Source: Toxorhynchites rutilus septentrionalis
Lineage: Eukaryota > Arthropoda > Insecta > Diptera > Culicidae
Length of the DNA stretch: 64,000 bases
Direction of reading: 5' to 3'
Assembly (NCBI RefSeq): GCF_029784135.1
Contig: NC_073744.1
Coordinates: 77,479,935 to 77,543,934 of the forward strand
Part shown: positions 1 through 11,806 of the stretch, in pieces
Numbering within the stretch: position 1 is the first letter of the stretch
Layout of the letters: every line of letters starts with the position of its first letter
Notes under the pieces: generated by a model
The model's input: only the letters and a program-made list of their open reading frames with translations
What the model was told of the DNA's origin: nothing
Databases searched by the model: none
Program-made: the position numbers and the translations under genes

Positions 1-1652
1 TGTCGAACGACATTTGCCGTTATGATTGAAATATGAGCGCAGGAGGTTTTGCTGTGCCGCTTTCGGCATGCTGCTCGATTTCGCCCGCGATAATTCAATA
101 TTAATAGAGAATGGAAGCGAATCGAAACTTCCCGACTCGGTGCTACGGGGAGAGGGAGAAAAAAGCACTTCCGTTATTGGGAAGGAGTAGGCGGCGATAC
201 TTTTATATACGATGTGAAAATGAAGTCACTTCATGAAAAATAACCCATTTTACGGGGAGAGAAAAAACATGAGTTCCGCCTTTTTTTCACAGGGGGAGAT
301 GAGTATCCGAGCGGGTAAATAGAATGACACAGCCAGATGAGTAGCCCAACTGGGAAGTGGGTGGTTTCGTGTCGGGAGTACACACCATGCATGTCATCGG
401 CACGGAAATCGGGAAAGTGGTTCTCCTCTCTGATGGAACAACTTTTTGCGGGTGCTATCAGTAAAATTCATAATTCTATTATGATTCTGTCAAAGCTGAT
501 ACGGGTTGAAAGTTTTCTTGTTTCAAAAAGTTGAAATTGGGCGAGGCCTCAACTGTTCAATTTCGTTGAAAATGGCAAATGGGTATTAGTTTTTTTTTAT
601 CTAGCAAATAATGCTTGCTAATGGACATTTGTTTTTATTACCAACCAAGTTTTAATGGAGTTATCGATTCTCCAACGCAACCCACCCGCAAGCTCTTGAA
701 CGAATCGAATTCATGCTTGGAATGGCCACTTTACTAGACATCAATTGTTATAACTCGATTTGGAAGGTTATCGAAATTCTGACCTGGGTTCCACAAAGCC
801 CCAAATGCTGTTACCGTTCCATCTGTGTGATCCCTTTCCGCATCATTCCCGATAACGACGAGATGAGAATGACTCTCGGAGATGACATCGGAAGAACGAG
901 ACTAGTTACGAGCGGCAAACAGTTTTTCAGTTTATATTCTAAACAACCAGAGATCCACCATCGACGCCATGTGGGTATGTGCTAAAAGTCAGTGGACTGC
1001 AGCCAAGCGGAAACCAATTCTGACCAACATCTGTCCCGTCAGCCCGTCAGAGTCGGGCGAATAGTTTCTAAATTAGAAAATTTTATCCAACATTTTGTGT
1101 TGGCCGATGTCCCCAAAGCTGGGGGGAGGGGGGGGCTTCGACTGAAATTCGTCATGCTGTTTCGTATGGAAGCATGCGGTAGTATTTTGTAGCAGAGGAC
1201 CCCACACCATAGACTACACTTGAGTGCGAATGGCACGGCACCATGTTATCAAATAATAATTTTTGAGGATATATTACGTGACGTGGGACCAGGAGAAGGA
1301 ATGGTTGGGCAAACAGCAGCTAAAGGGGAGGTTTCGGGATAACGCATAACTTTCGTTCGTTCCATATTGAGCTATCGTTCGCTGGGCTAATTTTGTCAGC
1401 ATGGGATACGGCCTATGGGTTAAAGATGCGGAAAGACATGGACACAACATGCTTCCAGGATGGATTGGAGCCTGCCGATGATGCGCGGGAACCCGACTCA
1501 TGTTGGAACAGACTAACTGTCTAGATTTATTGTTTAACTTTGCTTCCGAAGTAGAGTGGTAATTTTCAAGACGTTTTTTTAAAGTCTACAGGTGAAATCG
1601 GTTGCCACATTACGATTACTTTCGACATTGGCCTTCTCATTTGCCTTTAAAA
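1..1652. other. Unassigned non-coding sequence
   Basis: No recognisable gene, transposon terminus or RNA gene was found. Open frames are at most about 95 codons, overlap on both strands and show no family motif. Base composition is mixed, with GC-richer patches (for example around 1110-1140, a G-run) unlike the AT-rich repeats further on, so part of it may be unique host sequence. The right edge is set by the M1 terminus TGACGG at 1653. Confidence 0.4.
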
Positions 1653-1653
1653 T

Positions 1654-1658
1654 GACGG
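1654..1658 (+). repeat. BEL target-site duplication, left copy
   Basis: GACGG directly before the 5' LTR; the identical GACGG follows the 3' LTR at 8312-8316. Five base pairs is usual for BEL/Pao integrases. Joining the two sides gives TGACGGATTTCATACC, the end of the M1 MITE. Confidence 0.93.
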
Positions 1659-1870
1659 TGTTGGTTCTGGCTGCACTGCATTAGCCTTTTTGATCTTATC
1701 TATGGGGCTGGTGCTAGCGGGTGCACTTTAGCCCAGTTCTCCTTTCTCTCAGCTCTCACTTCGCGAGCCGATCAGCCAGTATACCCGACCGGCCGGCTGC
1801 TTGAAGTGGTCTAGTTAGTAGTTTTTCGACCCGCATTAAGGAAACACAACGTAGGGTGAGTGCACCAACA
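1659..1870 (+). repeat. 5' LTR of the BEL element
   Basis: 212 bp, TGTTGG...CCAACA, matching 8100-8311 except for one base (1680 A against T). It should contain the promoter that starts genomic RNA synthesis. I see no clear TATA box and no AATAAA, so the exact U3/R/U5 limits cannot be set by eye. Confidence 0.96.
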
Positions 1871-2633
1871 TAATTTTGGTGCCGTGACCAGGATTTGGTC
1901 CGAACCACGTGCTGAGCGCTGTTGGAACCAGGGCGCCGCCATCTTTAAAGCTAGCATTGACGGCATTCAACAGAGGAGTTTATTGTTCCCGTTTGCTGCT
2001 TGTAACAATACAAGGCTCGATTTATCGGGCACAAGAGCGCCATTTTGCTGCTTCGATCACCGAACACAATTGGAGCATTATGCACTGTGGCGTCCCTAGC
2101 CACTTTGTATTCATCTGGAAATTCCCTTCAACACGTGCTGTGACGATCCCCATCGAGGATTTTTCGTGCTGTGGCACTACGCGCCGTGGTTTTCGGTAGA
2201 CCTGTTGCAGTGCAGCAAATCTGGCGATACGCACTGCAGCATTGGACCTATTTCCTTGTAGCTGCCCCCTCGTGGCAGTACATCGCCGAGTTCGTTGGAT
2301 TGACGGTGTCCGTGACGATACTCGCTGCTCTGTAGGACGAGTTACCTTTCCCGCTACCCCTGCGGTGGATTCGAGCTCCCTTCGCTACCCTCTGTGACCA
2401 TTTCGACGGACTAGCGTGACGATTCTTAGTACGGACCGTACTGCATCGAGTTCCGGTTGGCTGAATAAAAATACAAGGCTCGATTTATAGGGCGCAAGGT
2501 AAAGACCTGTCCAATTAGATTTTGCGAGTATCGCAGGTGCCCTTTAGATCCCATTTTTCTACAAGGCACATTTTGCCTTGGATCAGGTCATCCGGAGAGC
2601 ATCCATTGCTGATTCATCAAGCCTCTGCGGAAG
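1871..2633 (+). promoter_or_regulatory. BEL 5' untranslated leader with candidate primer-binding site
   Basis: The first bases after the LTR, TAATTTTGGTGCCGTGACC, are where a tRNA primer-binding site is expected, starting near TGGTGCC; I did not identify the tRNA. The rest is leader RNA and probably carries packaging signals. A 29-bp segment starting AATACAAGGCTCGATTTA occurs twice (2007-2035 and 2470-2498) with two differences, an internal duplication that could be a repeated RNA or protein binding site. Confidence 0.65.
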
Positions 2634-5600
2634 ATGGCAGAAACGCGGACGGCGGCGCAGATGCTATCCCGGCGTGAGACGCTGCTTACATCGCTGGGTC
2701 GGGCAGAAGCTTTCATCGAAGGTTATGTTGCAGAACGGGACCAAGCGCAGGTTTCAGTGCGTCTTCAATACCTCGACGGCATCTGGAATGGGCTCGAAGC
2801 TGTGCAGGCGCAGCTCGAGGACAACGAAACTACGGATGAAGGTAGGGCAGAGCATGCATGTGTTCGTGAGCAGTTTGAATCTCGGCTGTTTGAAATTAAA
2901 GCTAGTCTCCTTGCAAAATTACCTCCGCTTCCCGTTATTCAAGACCACAGCCCTCCTCCCATTCGTAGTTCCTCCACTCTCTCTGGTATCAAGTTGCCTA
3001 CGATCTCTTTGCCCGAATTCGACGGTGATTACATGCAATGGCTTGCATTCCACGACACTTTCATGGCGCTCATTCACTCGAATCCGGAGTTGCCGGATAT
3101 TCAGAAGTTCCACTATCTACGAGCAGCTGTCAAGGATGAAGCTGCTCAGCTGATAGAATCCATCGGAATCAGTTCCGTCAACTACGCTTTGGCTTGGAGG
3201 ACTTTGGAGAGCCGCTACTCTAACGACTATTTGCTTAAGAAGAGACACCTGCAGGCGCTCTTCGACATCCCTCGCATGAAGAAGGAGTCCGCTGCGACGT
3301 TGCATAGCCTGGTGGATGACTTCGAGCGGCATACGAAGATTCTGCAGCAGCTGGGGGAACCAACCGATTCCTGGAGCGCCATCTTGGAGCATCTTCTGTG
3401 CACGCGACTGCACGACGACTCACTGAAGGCTTGGGAGGACCACGCGTCAACAGTGGAGAACCCGGACTACGCCTGTCTCATCGATTTCCTGCAGAGGAGA
3501 ACCCGAGTTCTGGAATCCATTTCGGTGAATCACCATACCGCCGAGTCTTCAAGTGGTCATTCTCATTCGTCGAAGAGAAATCACTCTCATTCCCAGTTTC
3601 GCCTCACTTCTTGCGCATCGACTACCAGCTCTGGGGGTAAGTGCAGTGCTTGCGGCGAAGCGCACTTCATCGCGAGGTGTTCCAAGTTTCAAAGCCTTCC
3701 GATGAGAGATCGACATAAGTTGGTGACTTCCAAACGGCTATGCCACAACTGTTTGAGCAGTGGACACTTCGTTCGCAATTGTTCCTCCACTCTCAACTGT
3801 CGCAAATGTGATCGACGGCATCACACTTTTCTCCATGAAACTGATTCACGAAAAGCCAGTAGCCAAAATGCTTCTTCTGGTTCAACAGAAGTCTCGTCAG
3901 GGTCATCGTCCTCTCCATCACCTACGATCGAACCTTCTACGCAATCTATAGTCGCTGCTGCCGAAAATGCTCCACCTGTCGAGATCAGTACTGCTCTACA
4001 ACAGCCCCGTGAGAACGTCTTCCTGCTCACCGTTGTCGTGAAGGTCATCGGTTCCCACGGTTCGGAATATCTCGCTCGCGCTCTCCTGGACAGTGCATCG
4101 CAACCAAACCTCATCACAGATCGGATGGCGAGGATTCTACGACTACGTCGACAGTCTGCAAATGTAACGGTCCAAGGGGCAGGTCAGCTTTCGAAATCGA
4201 TCACTGAATCCGTCTTCGCTCAGGTGCAATCCAGGAAGGGCAACTTCTCTTGTGGTGTGAATTTCCTCGTGATGGATAAAGTGACCGCCGATCTTCCGTC
4301 GCAAAGCATTTCCACTGCAGGATGGAAAATTCCGGAGGATCTCTTCATGGCTGATCCTTCGTTCAACGAGAGCCAACCAATAGATATGGTTCTAGGCGCC
4401 AGGCACTTCTACTCCTTCTTCCCCAGCCACGAACGCATCCAGCTTGACAGAAACGTCCCACTTCTGGTCAATAGCGTCTTCGGATGGATCGTGGCCGGTA
4501 CTTCGTATGCTGGCCCATTCACGCAGGCATCGATGCCAACCGCCTCGTGTAGTGAAGTTGAGGTTTCCATGGTTTCTCTGGAGGAATGTTTGGAGAGATT
4601 CTGGCGAACAGAGGAGCTGACCAACACCGATACATATTCTGTAGAGGAGCGAAGATGCGAGACCCTGTATCAGTCTACTGTCTCCCGAAATGAAGAAGGA
4701 CGCTACATCGTGCGTTATCCCCGCAAACCCGACTTTGAAGTCATGATTGGTGAATCCCGAAACAATGCCCAGCGACAATTCGAACACTTGGAAAAGCGAC
4801 TGGAACGGGATCCACATTTGAAAGAAGAATATCGCAAGTTTATCAAGGAGTATATCTCTCTCGGCCACATGCGGTTGGTCGAAGCTGACGATGATGATGC
4901 TCCTGCGTACTACCTGCCCCACCACCCCGTAGTTAAGGAGGAAAGTACGACGACCAAGGTTCGGGTCGTGTTTAACGGCTCAGCGAAAACTTCCACCGGC
5001 TTCTCGCTTAATGAAGCTCTTTGCGTGGGTCCCGTGGTGCAGGACGATCTCCTGGATATTATTCTTCGATTCCGTACTTTCCCCATCGCTCTGGTTGCCG
5101 ACATTGCCAAAATGTACCGGCAAATACTCGTACACCCCGATGACGTCAGGTTCCAGCGCATCCTGTGGCGATTTTCCGGGAAAACACCAATTCAAGTGTA
5201 CGAGTTGCTAAGCGTGACGTACGGCTTGGCTCCATCTTCCTACCTGGCCACACGCACACTTCAGCAGCTAGCGGAAGACGAAGGCGCAGCGTATCCGATT
5301 GGCGGTCCAGCGCGCAAGAAGAACTTCTACGTGGACGACTTCATTGGTGGTGCCCAATCTATTGAAGAAGCGATCCGTCTGCGCACCGAGCTCGACAAGC
5401 TACTACCGAAGGGTGGTTTCGAGTTGCGGAAGTGGGCCTCTAACCGCCTTGAGGTGTTGCAAGGTCTCAGCAACGAGCAAGTTGGGACACAATCCGCGCT
5501 TCACTTCACTCCTGAGGAATCCATCAAGGCGCTTGGGATCATTTGGGAACCTGAAGGCGATTATCTCCGTTTTGATTCCAAGGTGCAGTTCAGTGATGCA

Positions 5601-7967
5601 GTTGCAACCAAGCGGTCCATTCTGTCCGATGCAGCCAGGCTTTTCGATCCTCTTGGAGTCATCGCCCCGGTGGTCGTTCGTGCTAAAATCGTTATCCAGG
5701 AATTATGGCTGCTTTCCTGCGACTGGGATGACCCGGTACCAGAACCCCTCCGTTCGAAATGGGAATCTTATCAACAGGAGCTATTGAAGATCTCCGAACA
5801 TCGTGTAAATAGATACGCCCTTCTTTCCGATTTCGTCATTCAGATGCATACTTTCGCTGATGCATCCCAGTCCGCATATGGTGCCTGCACCTACGCCCGA
5901 TGCGAAGACAGACAAGGGCGAGTAAGAATCCAGCTTCTAGCTTCGAAGTCCCGTGTAGCGCCGCTGAAACGTATCACAATCGCCCGCTTGGAACTGTGTG
6001 CGGCTGTGATGGCCGCTCATCTACACTCTCGCATCAAGAAGGCCATTGACATCAAGGTTTCCGCTTCTTACTTCTGGTCGGATTCCTCAGTGACACTGCA
6101 TTGGTTGCGGTCACCTCCAAACGTCTGGCCTACATACGTGGCAAACCGAGTGGCTGAAATACAGCAGTACACACAAGGCTGCGAATGGAAGCATGTGCGT
6201 GGAGTTGAAAACCCTGCCGACCTGGTTTCACGAGGAATGTTGGTCGAAGACTTCCTGAACAGCGACTTGTGGAGTCGTGGTCCCGATTGGTTATCTCAGC
6301 CATCTCAAAGCTGGCCAATTTCGATTCTTCCGGGTGTTCCAGAGGAAAAATTAGAGATGAAAACCATCGTGGCGGTCACTCAAGCGTCACCAACAATCAA
6401 TCCGTGGTTCTCTCGCTGGTCCTCCTATAGCCGCCTGCTTCATATCGTTGGATATTGTATGCGCTTCGTCAGCAACACCCGATCGAAAGTCCGCACACAA
6501 CCTTCACACTCAGCTGCTCCATCTTCACACCTGCTCACCGTCGAGGAGATCAATAAGGCCAAAGCGTATCTGACCCGATTGGCCCAGGAAGATGGCTATT
6601 TCGCCGAAATAAAGCAGCTGAAGGAGGGTAAGCCCGTCGCAAAACAGTCGCACATCCGTAAAATGACTCCATTCTTCGATCCAGAGGGAGTCTTGAGAGT
6701 GGGAGGACGTCTTGAATTTGCTCTTATGCCCTACCAAGCTAAACATCCTGCCCTAATCCCTACTAACCATCCGTTCACCCACCTAATCGCTGAACACTTC
6801 CATCGCAAACTGCTTCACGGCGGCGGGCGCTTTCTGTTGACTGCCATTCGCGAGGAGTATTGGCCACCCAGAGGACGAAGGCTCGTCCACAGTGTGGTTC
6901 GGAACTGCTTCCGATGTACACGTCTCAACCCAGTACCGGCTCAGCAGCAAATTGGACAGCTGCCTTTCCATCGAGTCGTTTCAAGCCGCCCGTTCAGCAT
7001 TACGGGAGTTGACTACGCTGGTCCTGTATATCTTCGCCCAATCCACAAACGCGCCTCGCCATCAAAAGCGTATCTGTGCCTATTTGTGTGCTTCTCGACC
7101 AAAGCAGTGCACCTAGAGTTGGTCAGCGACCTATCTACTCAAGGTTTCCTGGCTGCTCTTCGACGCTTCATCGCCCGACGTGGAAGGCCTTCCCGCATCT
7201 ATTCGGACAACGGGAAGAACTTCGAAGGAGCAAGAAACGAACTAGCTGAGATGTTCGCCAAATTCCACGACCGAGCCCAGCAGGACGAAATCATTGCCAC
7301 CTGCAACGGCGAAGGTATCACCTGGCACATGGTTCCTCCGAAAGCTCCACATTTCGGTGGCCTGTGGGAGGCAGCCGTCAAAGTGGCGAAAAAGCACCTC
7401 TACCGAACCCTGGGAACAACTCGCTTATCGTTCGAGGAAATGTCCACCGTTCTCACGCAAATTGAAGCAGCCATGAACAGCCGACCATTGCTTCCGATGA
7501 CCGAAGACCCCAACGACGTGGACGCTTTGACTCCAGCTGATTTCCTCATTGGATCATCGCTGCTTGCTCTGCCCGACCCAGATCTGCGACACCTGCCTAC
7601 GTACAAAGTTGATCACTACCAGCAGCTGCAACTGCATGCGCAGCAATTTTGGATGCATTGGAAGAAGGAGTATCTGCAAGAGCTGCTGAAGGACACCCGA
7701 TGTTGGATGCGCAACAACGACATTACTCCGGAAAAGCTTGTCATCGTAGTCGACGAGATGCAACCACCGATTCGATGGCCCCTTGCTCGGATCGAAGCCA
7801 TCCATCCTGGAAGTGATGGATTAACGAGGGTTGTTGATCTACGGACTGCTGGTGGCGGTATCATCACTCGTCCTATCGTCAAGATCTGCATGCTTCCGAG
7901 TTCCATGGGCACCCAGAACGAAGAAGAAAACTCCAGCACCACCGTAGATGCCCATAGCACCGGATGA
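2634..7967 (+). CDS. BEL/Pao gag-pol polyprotein
   Basis: An intact 1777-residue polyprotein with everything needed to package, copy and integrate the element. Domains in order: a gag region with the LPEFDGD...W..F signature near residues 123-290 (DUF1759-like); three zinc-binding clusters at about 337-400, of which [14 protein letters not shown] is a canonical CCHC knuckle; an aspartic protease with DSAS at 486-489 (DUF1758-like); reverse transcriptase with D823 and YVDD at 899-902; RNase H with D1076 and D1150; an integrase HHCC finger (H1390, H1395, C1425, C1428) and catalytic D1460, D1525, E1579; and a C-terminal DUF5641-like tail near 1670. ATG 2634 is the first start that opens the frame. 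The stop is 132 bp before the 3' LTR, leaving no room for env. The sequence is GC-richer than its surroundings. Confidence 0.97.
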   Translation: MAETRTAAQMLSRRETLLTSLGRAEAFIEGYVAERDQAQVSVRLQYLDGIWNGLEAVQAQLEDNETTDEGRAEHACVREQFESRLFEIKASLLAKLPPLPVIQDHSPPPIRSSSTLSGIKLPTISLPEFDGDYMQWLAFHDTFMALIHSNPELPDIQKFHYLRAAVKDEAAQLIESIGISSVNYALAWRTLESRYSNDYLLKKRHLQALFDIPRMKKESAATLHSLVDDFERHTKILQQLGEPTDSWSAILEHLLCTRLHDDSLKAWEDHASTVENPDYACLIDFLQRRTRVLESISVNHHTAESSSGHSHSSKRNHSHSQFRLTSCASTTSSGGKCSACGEAHFIARCSKFQSLPMRDRHKLVTSKRLCHNCLSSGHFVRNCSSTLNCRKCDRRHHTFLHETDSRKASSQNASSGSTEVSSGSSSSPSPTIEPSTQSIVAAAENAPPVEISTALQQPRENVFLLTVVVKVIGSHGSEYLARALLDSASQPNLITDRMARILRLRRQSANVTVQGAGQLSKSITESVFAQVQSRKGNFSCGVNFLVMDKVTADLPSQSISTAGWKIPEDLFMADPSFNESQPIDMVLGARHFYSFFPSHERIQLDRNVPLLVNSVFGWIVAGTSYAGPFTQASMPTASCSEVEVSMVSLEECLERFWRTEELTNTDTYSVEERRCETLYQSTVSRNEEGRYIVRYPRKPDFEVMIGESRNNAQRQFEHLEKRLERDPHLKEEYRKFIKEYISLGHMRLVEADDDDAPAYYLPHHPVVKEESTTTKVRVVFNGSAKTSTGFSLNEALCVGPVVQDDLLDIILRFRTFPIALVADIAKMYRQILVHPDDVRFQRILWRFSGKTPIQVYELLSVTYGLAPSSYLATRTLQQLAEDEGAAYPIGGPARKKNFYVDDFIGGAQSIEEAIRLRTELDKLLPKGGFELRKWASNRLEVLQGLSNEQVGTQSALHFTPEESIKALGIIWEPEGDYLRFDSKVQFSDAVATKRSILSDAARLFDPLGVIAPVVVRAKIVIQELWLLSCDWDDPVPEPLRSKWESYQQELLKISEHRVNRYALLSDFVIQMHTFADASQSAYGACTYARCEDRQGRVRIQLLASKSRVAPLKRITIARLELCAAVMAAHLHSRIKKAIDIKVSASYFWSDSSVTLHWLRSPPNVWPTYVANRVAEIQQYTQGCEWKHVRGVENPADLVSRGMLVEDFLNSDLWSRGPDWLSQPSQSWPISILPGVPEEKLEMKTIVAVTQASPTINPWFSRWSSYSRLLHIVGYCMRFVSNTRSKVRTQPSHSAAPSSHLLTVEEINKAKAYLTRLAQEDGYFAEIKQLKEGKPVAKQSHIRKMTPFFDPEGVLRVGGRLEFALMPYQAKHPALIPTNHPFTHLIAEHFHRKLLHGGGRFLLTAIREEYWPPRGRRLVHSVVRNCFRCTRLNPVPAQQQIGQLPFHRVVSSRPFSITGVDYAGPVYLRPIHKRASPSKAYLCLFVCFSTKAVHLELVSDLSTQGFLAALRRFIARRGRPSRIYSDNGKNFEGARNELAEMFAKFHDRAQQDEIIATCNGEGITWHMVPPKAPHFGGLWEAAVKVAKKHLYRTLGTTRLSFEEMSTVLTQIEAAMNSRPLLPMTEDPNDVDALTPADFLIGSSLLALPDPDLRHLPTYKVDHYQQLQLHAQQFWMHWKKEYLQELLKDTRCWMRNNDITPEKLVIVVDEMQPPIRWPLARIEAIHPGSDGLTRVVDLRTAGGGIITRPIVKICMLPSSMGTQNEEENSSTTVDAHSTG

Positions 7968-8085
7968 GTAGATTTTGTGTGTTAGTTTAAGATGAAAATT
8001 CCGTAGATTTTAAGACAAAACTGTAGTCTGTAAGTATGGAAAACAATGTTGCATGTTTACTAATTTTTTGTTGAACATAATAGTT

Positions 8086-8099
8086 CAAGGCAGCGGGTA
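8086..8099 (+). promoter_or_regulatory. Candidate polypurine tract of the BEL element
   Basis: The purine-rich stretch AAGGCAGCGGG, ending just before the 3' LTR, lies where plus-strand DNA synthesis is primed. The assignment rests on position and composition only; the tract is broken by one C and followed by TA. Confidence 0.5.
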
Positions 8100-8311
8100 T
8101 GTTGGTTCTGGCTGCACTGCTTTAGCCTTTTTGATCTTATCTATGGGGCTGGTGCTAGCGGGTGCACTTTAGCCCAGTTCTCCTTTCTCTCAGCTCTCAC
8201 TTCGCGAGCCGATCAGCCAGTATACCCGACCGGCCGGCTGCTTGAAGTGGTCTAGTTAGTAGTTTTTCGACCCGCATTAAGGAAACACAACGTAGGGTGA
8301 GTGCACCAACA
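8100..8311 (+). repeat. 3' LTR of the BEL element
   Basis: 212 bp, one substitution from the 5' LTR, followed by the GACGG duplication. It should supply the transcript 3' end. Confidence 0.96.
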
Positions 8312-8668
8312 GACGGATTTCATACCATATGACTGGCCATTGGCAGCCATATCTCAGATTGCAGTGAAATGTTGTGGGTGTAAATATATTGATCATTGTA
8401 GCAACTTTGCATACATGAAATCTTCGAAATTTTCCTACATTTCATCCTTTGATCAGAATTTTCAAGATATTATGGTTTTTGAGTCCTAAATTCTTGTAAA
8501 AAGTAAAGAAAAAAAATTGGCCCTTTTCAAAAAGTAGTCTAATTTTTTCTCGAAGGTTTCAAGTAGGCAAAGTTGCTTAAATGACCAATGTCTTTACATC
8601 CACAACGTTTCACTGCTATCTGAGATGTTGCTGTCAACTCCCATGACAAGTTGGCATGAAATCCATCA
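8312..8668. mobile_element. M1-family foldback MITE, split by the BEL insertion
   Basis: Arms of about 118 bp face each other: from ATTTCATACC to about 8430, and from about 8553 to GGCATGAAATCCATCA at 8668. The remaining 6 bp of the left end (TGACGG, 1653-1658) lie on the far side of the BEL element, so the MITE was about 358 bp before the insertion. Other M1 ends at 22528, 28237 and 59233 share the same terminus, TGACGGATTTCATRCC or its complement. There is no coding capacity. The transposase family is not clear. Confidence 0.85.
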
Positions 8669-9300
8669 TATTTTTTTTTCCCAAAATATATATTTTTATC
8701 AAGGCTCATATGACGTTAGCCTCACGGGGCCGGGAGTTCAATACTTTGACAATTTTTCTTATTATCTATGTTAGTAATATGTAACCGATTACTCGCGGTT
8801 GGATCGAGGTTAGTATTACAAGTGTTTTCGTAATTGGGATGTTGCTGTCTCCAATGCTCTGTACGTGTGCCCGACACGGGATACTTCCTATTCGGATACA
8901 GCTGACCATTAATCAGCAACGACCCCTAGTCTGTACCTCATATATAGCGTGGTGCATCTTTCTCGACTCGAGGAATCCAAAAAAGAATGGTCACTAGCCG
9001 GCGCAATCATCAGCTCGTGTAGAGTTGTCATGAGCGGTACAACCTTTGGCTCTTGTTGAATGATCAGTGGACTGCACAACCTTTGGCCCGTGTATCTGTA
9101 AAGAGTGTGTGTATGTATTGCCGCGACTAAGTAAAAGTTTATCGATCGGATAGGAGGGATATGAAACAGGGACACAATGAAGGAAACATCATTAAACGTT
9201 GACATCGGCGTTTCTGAGGAACAGGTATAGAGGAAGCAGAAGATCAGGATCACGGCTACCTAAAATATCCCGGACGGGGATCTCTGTCTGCCTTGTGTAA
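8669..9300. other. Unassigned sequence, possibly an old dispersed repeat
   Basis: No gene or terminus identified. The stretch 8840-9290 resembles culicine dispersed repeats from memory, but no second copy is in this window, so I leave it unassigned. The frames of 65 and 114 codons on the minus strand have no recognisable motif. Confidence 0.35.
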
Positions 9301-9825
9301 ATCCATCATATGTTAGATTCAAATTCAGCGCAGCGTTTTTAAACGTTCGAAAGTTGTGATTGTCCGAACTTTCAAAGCGTTTATATTATTCTGAAAGCAC
9401 ATGGATGTTCGAAGAAACATGTTTTAGGAAAAAAAACCTTCGATTTCAGATTAGCGAACAAATGTCAAATAAAGTTTCTTGATTGTATATCCAAAATACC
9501 TGAATTCATATGGTGATTTCTGTGTGAAGAACTCAAAGTTCAATTTTCAAAACGTGATTTCCGATTCTAGATTCCAGATTATGAATTTCACATTTATATT
9601 ATGAAACCTATTATACATTATACATTTTTGATTCCGATATGCACAGTTTCTAAATGGCTGGATAATTCTGTAGATTTTCCAGCCATTTAGAAAAAATAAT
9701 TTCTAAGTACAGATCATTAGGTTCAGATCTCTTTGTATTTTTTCCAGATTTCATATTTGTTAGTTCAGATATAGTTTTTCCAGTCAAAAATCTAGACATC
9801 GTGTTACATATTAATACTATCTTTT
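9301..9825. other. AT-rich non-coding sequence
   Basis: No gene seen. It contains an imperfect inverted pair around 9337-9375 (AACGTTCGAAAGTT / AACTTTCAAAGCGTT) and the perfect hairpin listed separately. Confidence 0.45.
9647..9693. repeat. Perfect 16-bp inverted repeat (hairpin)
   Basis: TTTCTAAATGGCTGGA at 9647-9662 and its exact complement at 9678-9693, separated by 15 nt. It may be a remnant of a small foldback element; nothing nearby suggests a specific role. Confidence 0.8.
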
Positions 9826-10150
9826 CACTGTATATAATCGAATCAAAAAAAGATGTTATTATTAATTTTCTCCAAAAAATGGATAATAAACTTGATTGTT
9901 TCTATCAACCAAATTGAAGCTCTATAATTTGTTTTTTGACACCTAACTTCTTTTTCTTAATTTCGCTGAAGAATCATTTTATTCTATTCGTGGTGAGCAT
10001 TCAATTAAAATTTTCTAAATTTCATGATTCTTACTCCATTGTACTTATAATACCAATTTAATTTCACCTTAATGTTGAAATACAGGGTGGATTCGATCAT
10101 GTACAGTCTCCAATTTCTTTTCATTGTATATAATCGAATCCTGTATATTC
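9826..10150 (+). repeat. C-family repeat, copy A (partial)
   Basis: Shares ordered blocks (TATATAATCGAATC, then AACTTGATTGTTTCTATCAA, then the 'ACTCCATTGTACTTATAATA' block, ending TATATAATCGAATCCTGTA) with 11280-11670, 25500-25850 and 33480-33860. It lacks the left end of the family. Confidence 0.7.
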
Positions 10151-10392
10151 TTTATTCTTCTTAAATGGTACTAACGTTTCTAGAGGAACTTCGCTGTCTC
10201 AACGTAGTATTACTTGCGTCATTTTTATTAGTACTTAGTTGAGATTTTTATGCCAAATAACACGCCTTGGATGCATTCTGAGTGACAAGCTCTAGAATAC
10301 GCGTGATCACAGTGCAAGACGTAGGTAATTTCTTTGACGGTAAACCACTCCGACCAGAATGGGAATCGAACCCTGTATGTAATCGAGGCAAA
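10151..10392 (-). mobile_element. Truncated tRNA-derived SINE, Feilai-like
   Basis: Matches the complete SINE at 59519-59793 along its body, in the same minus-strand orientation: a TTCTTCTT end at the left, AACACGCCTTG, AATACGCGTGA.CACAGTGCAAG, then GGGAATCGAACCC, the complement of a Pol III B box. Past the B box (about 10375 onward) homology is lost, so the A box is missing and the copy should be transcriptionally dead. Confidence 0.8.
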
Positions 10393-10419
10393 AACAAAAC
10401 TATTTGTTTTTTTTTCATA

Positions 10420-10820
10420 TATTTTCATATAATGTGCCTGGAGGAATTCGCTTTGCAAATATATGCAAGCTACGAGTACTTTTGTACACGTTTGTTCTTG
10501 TGTAGACCAGAATGTTCCCGTGCTTCTAAACTGAGAAGCCTGGGAAATCGTTATTTCGGATACTGGAGATGAATGAACTTTCGCGGTTCGAGCACTACGT
10601 AAACATGAGAGATGCAATAATTTCAAAGGGAATTGTAAAATACTATGATCGTTTGACAATTCTTTAGCTCACATATTTTGGTAATTCTAGGAATCATATC
10701 AAACGTGAAAACACAGTCATCAAACTTACTTCTAACGAAGAACATAACCTATTACAATGCATGAATTGACCTTACATGGCAACTGTTCAAACTTTCTACT
10801 TACAAAGCAAATATGTTGAG
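10420..10820 (+). repeat. Dispersed repeat 'P', copy 1
   Basis: Two blocks are shared with 40200-40630: GAGTACTTTTGTACACG through CTTCTAAACTGAGAAGCCTGG, and TAACGAAGAACATAACCTATTACAATGCATGAATTG through CTTACAAAGCAAAT. Both copies read YFCTRLxLCR then SKLRSLxxxxF in one frame, which hints at an old coding element, but I do not recognise it. Confidence 0.7.
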
Positions 10821-10929
10821 TTCAATTGAATTCAAAAATTGTTCCATTCAATCGATAATCTAATCAATACATTAGATAAGCTTGCTAAGACAACGGTAGT
10901 CCCACGTCAACCTTGCGGTTATATCATAG

Positions 10930-11806
10930 ATATAAACCAACTATTTTTCATTCATCCCCTTAAAGTTACAACATACCTTTCTCATATGAAAAATCTGAAT
11001 TCTTTCAGGAGGTGATAGAGGATCATATTTGATAAAAAAATATCCGTTCACACATATGTTCGAATTTCAACAATGAAAAGTTATAGTGTTATCGGAATTT
11101 TTCTTTGTACCGGGCTCTGTTTGCCTTAAACTAGCTAGAATTAAAAAATTACGTTACGTAGGACAATTCTGTTGTTTCCATTTGAAAAATGAAAAAAAAA
11201 ATATACAGGATACAGTCGTGAAACTTCCAAATTTATGGATCTAAGTAACATTTTAGAAGTGAAAAACATGAAAGTTAGTGGTTTTGAAGGTGTTATTCTT
11301 AATTTTATCCAAAAGAATCATGATAAACTTGATTGTTTCTATCAACTAAATTGAAGCTCTACAATTCGTTCTTCGACATACAACTCCTTTTTTTATTTCA
11401 GTGCAATATTATTTTAAACAATTTCTGGTGAATCTTCAACTAGAATCTACAAAAATCACAATTATTACTTCACTATACTTAAAATAGCCAATTCACTTTT
11501 ACTTTAGCGTTGAAATATTTCATTTTCGCTTGGAATAAGTAATAATTGAGATATAATTTTTTGTTTGAACTGTATATAATCGATTGACAGTCTAAAATTG
11601 TAAATAATCGAATCATATATAATCGAATCAGTACATAATCATAATCGATAAATCGAGTCGGACCTGTATTATATTTTTTTTTCTTGAAATAAGCCATATC
11701 TGAAATAGAAAAAAAACATCAAAACTGTATAGAATTGAGTCTAAAGTTGTATATAATTGAATCATATATAATTGAGTTTGAATATGATCGAGTTCGACCT
11801 GTATTA
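10930..11806 (+). repeat. C-family repeat, copy B (left half only)
   Basis: Collinear with 25150-25850 and 33150-33860: the CATCCCCTTAAAGT block, CAGGAGGTGATAGA, the GGACTCTGTT-like block, then clustered ATAATCGAATC motifs ending GAGTCGGACCTGTA at 11668 and again TTCGACCTGTA at 11803. It ends where full copies have an internal terminus, suggesting this half can exist alone. No CAGGTCGG left end is visible. Confidence 0.75.

Larger units (their letters stand above)
1659..8311 (+). mobile_element. Complete BEL/Pao-type LTR retrotransposon
   Basis: A 6653-bp element with two 212-bp LTRs, each starting TGTTGG and ending CCAACA, flanked by the 5-bp direct repeat GACGG (1654-1658 and 8312-8316). 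Between them are a 763-bp leader, one uninterrupted 1777-codon gag-pol frame and a short 3' region; there is no env frame. The order gag, protease, RT, RNase H, integrase, the YVDD motif and the 5-bp duplication all fit BEL/Pao. The LTRs differ at one site (A at 1680, T at 8121), about 0.5%, so insertion was recent. With no visible stop or frameshift it may still be able to move. It sits inside the terminal bases of an older MITE. Confidence 0.97.

Noticed and set aside
7968..8099. Possible env gene of the BEL element
   Set aside because: Only 132 bp remain between the pol stop and the 3' LTR.
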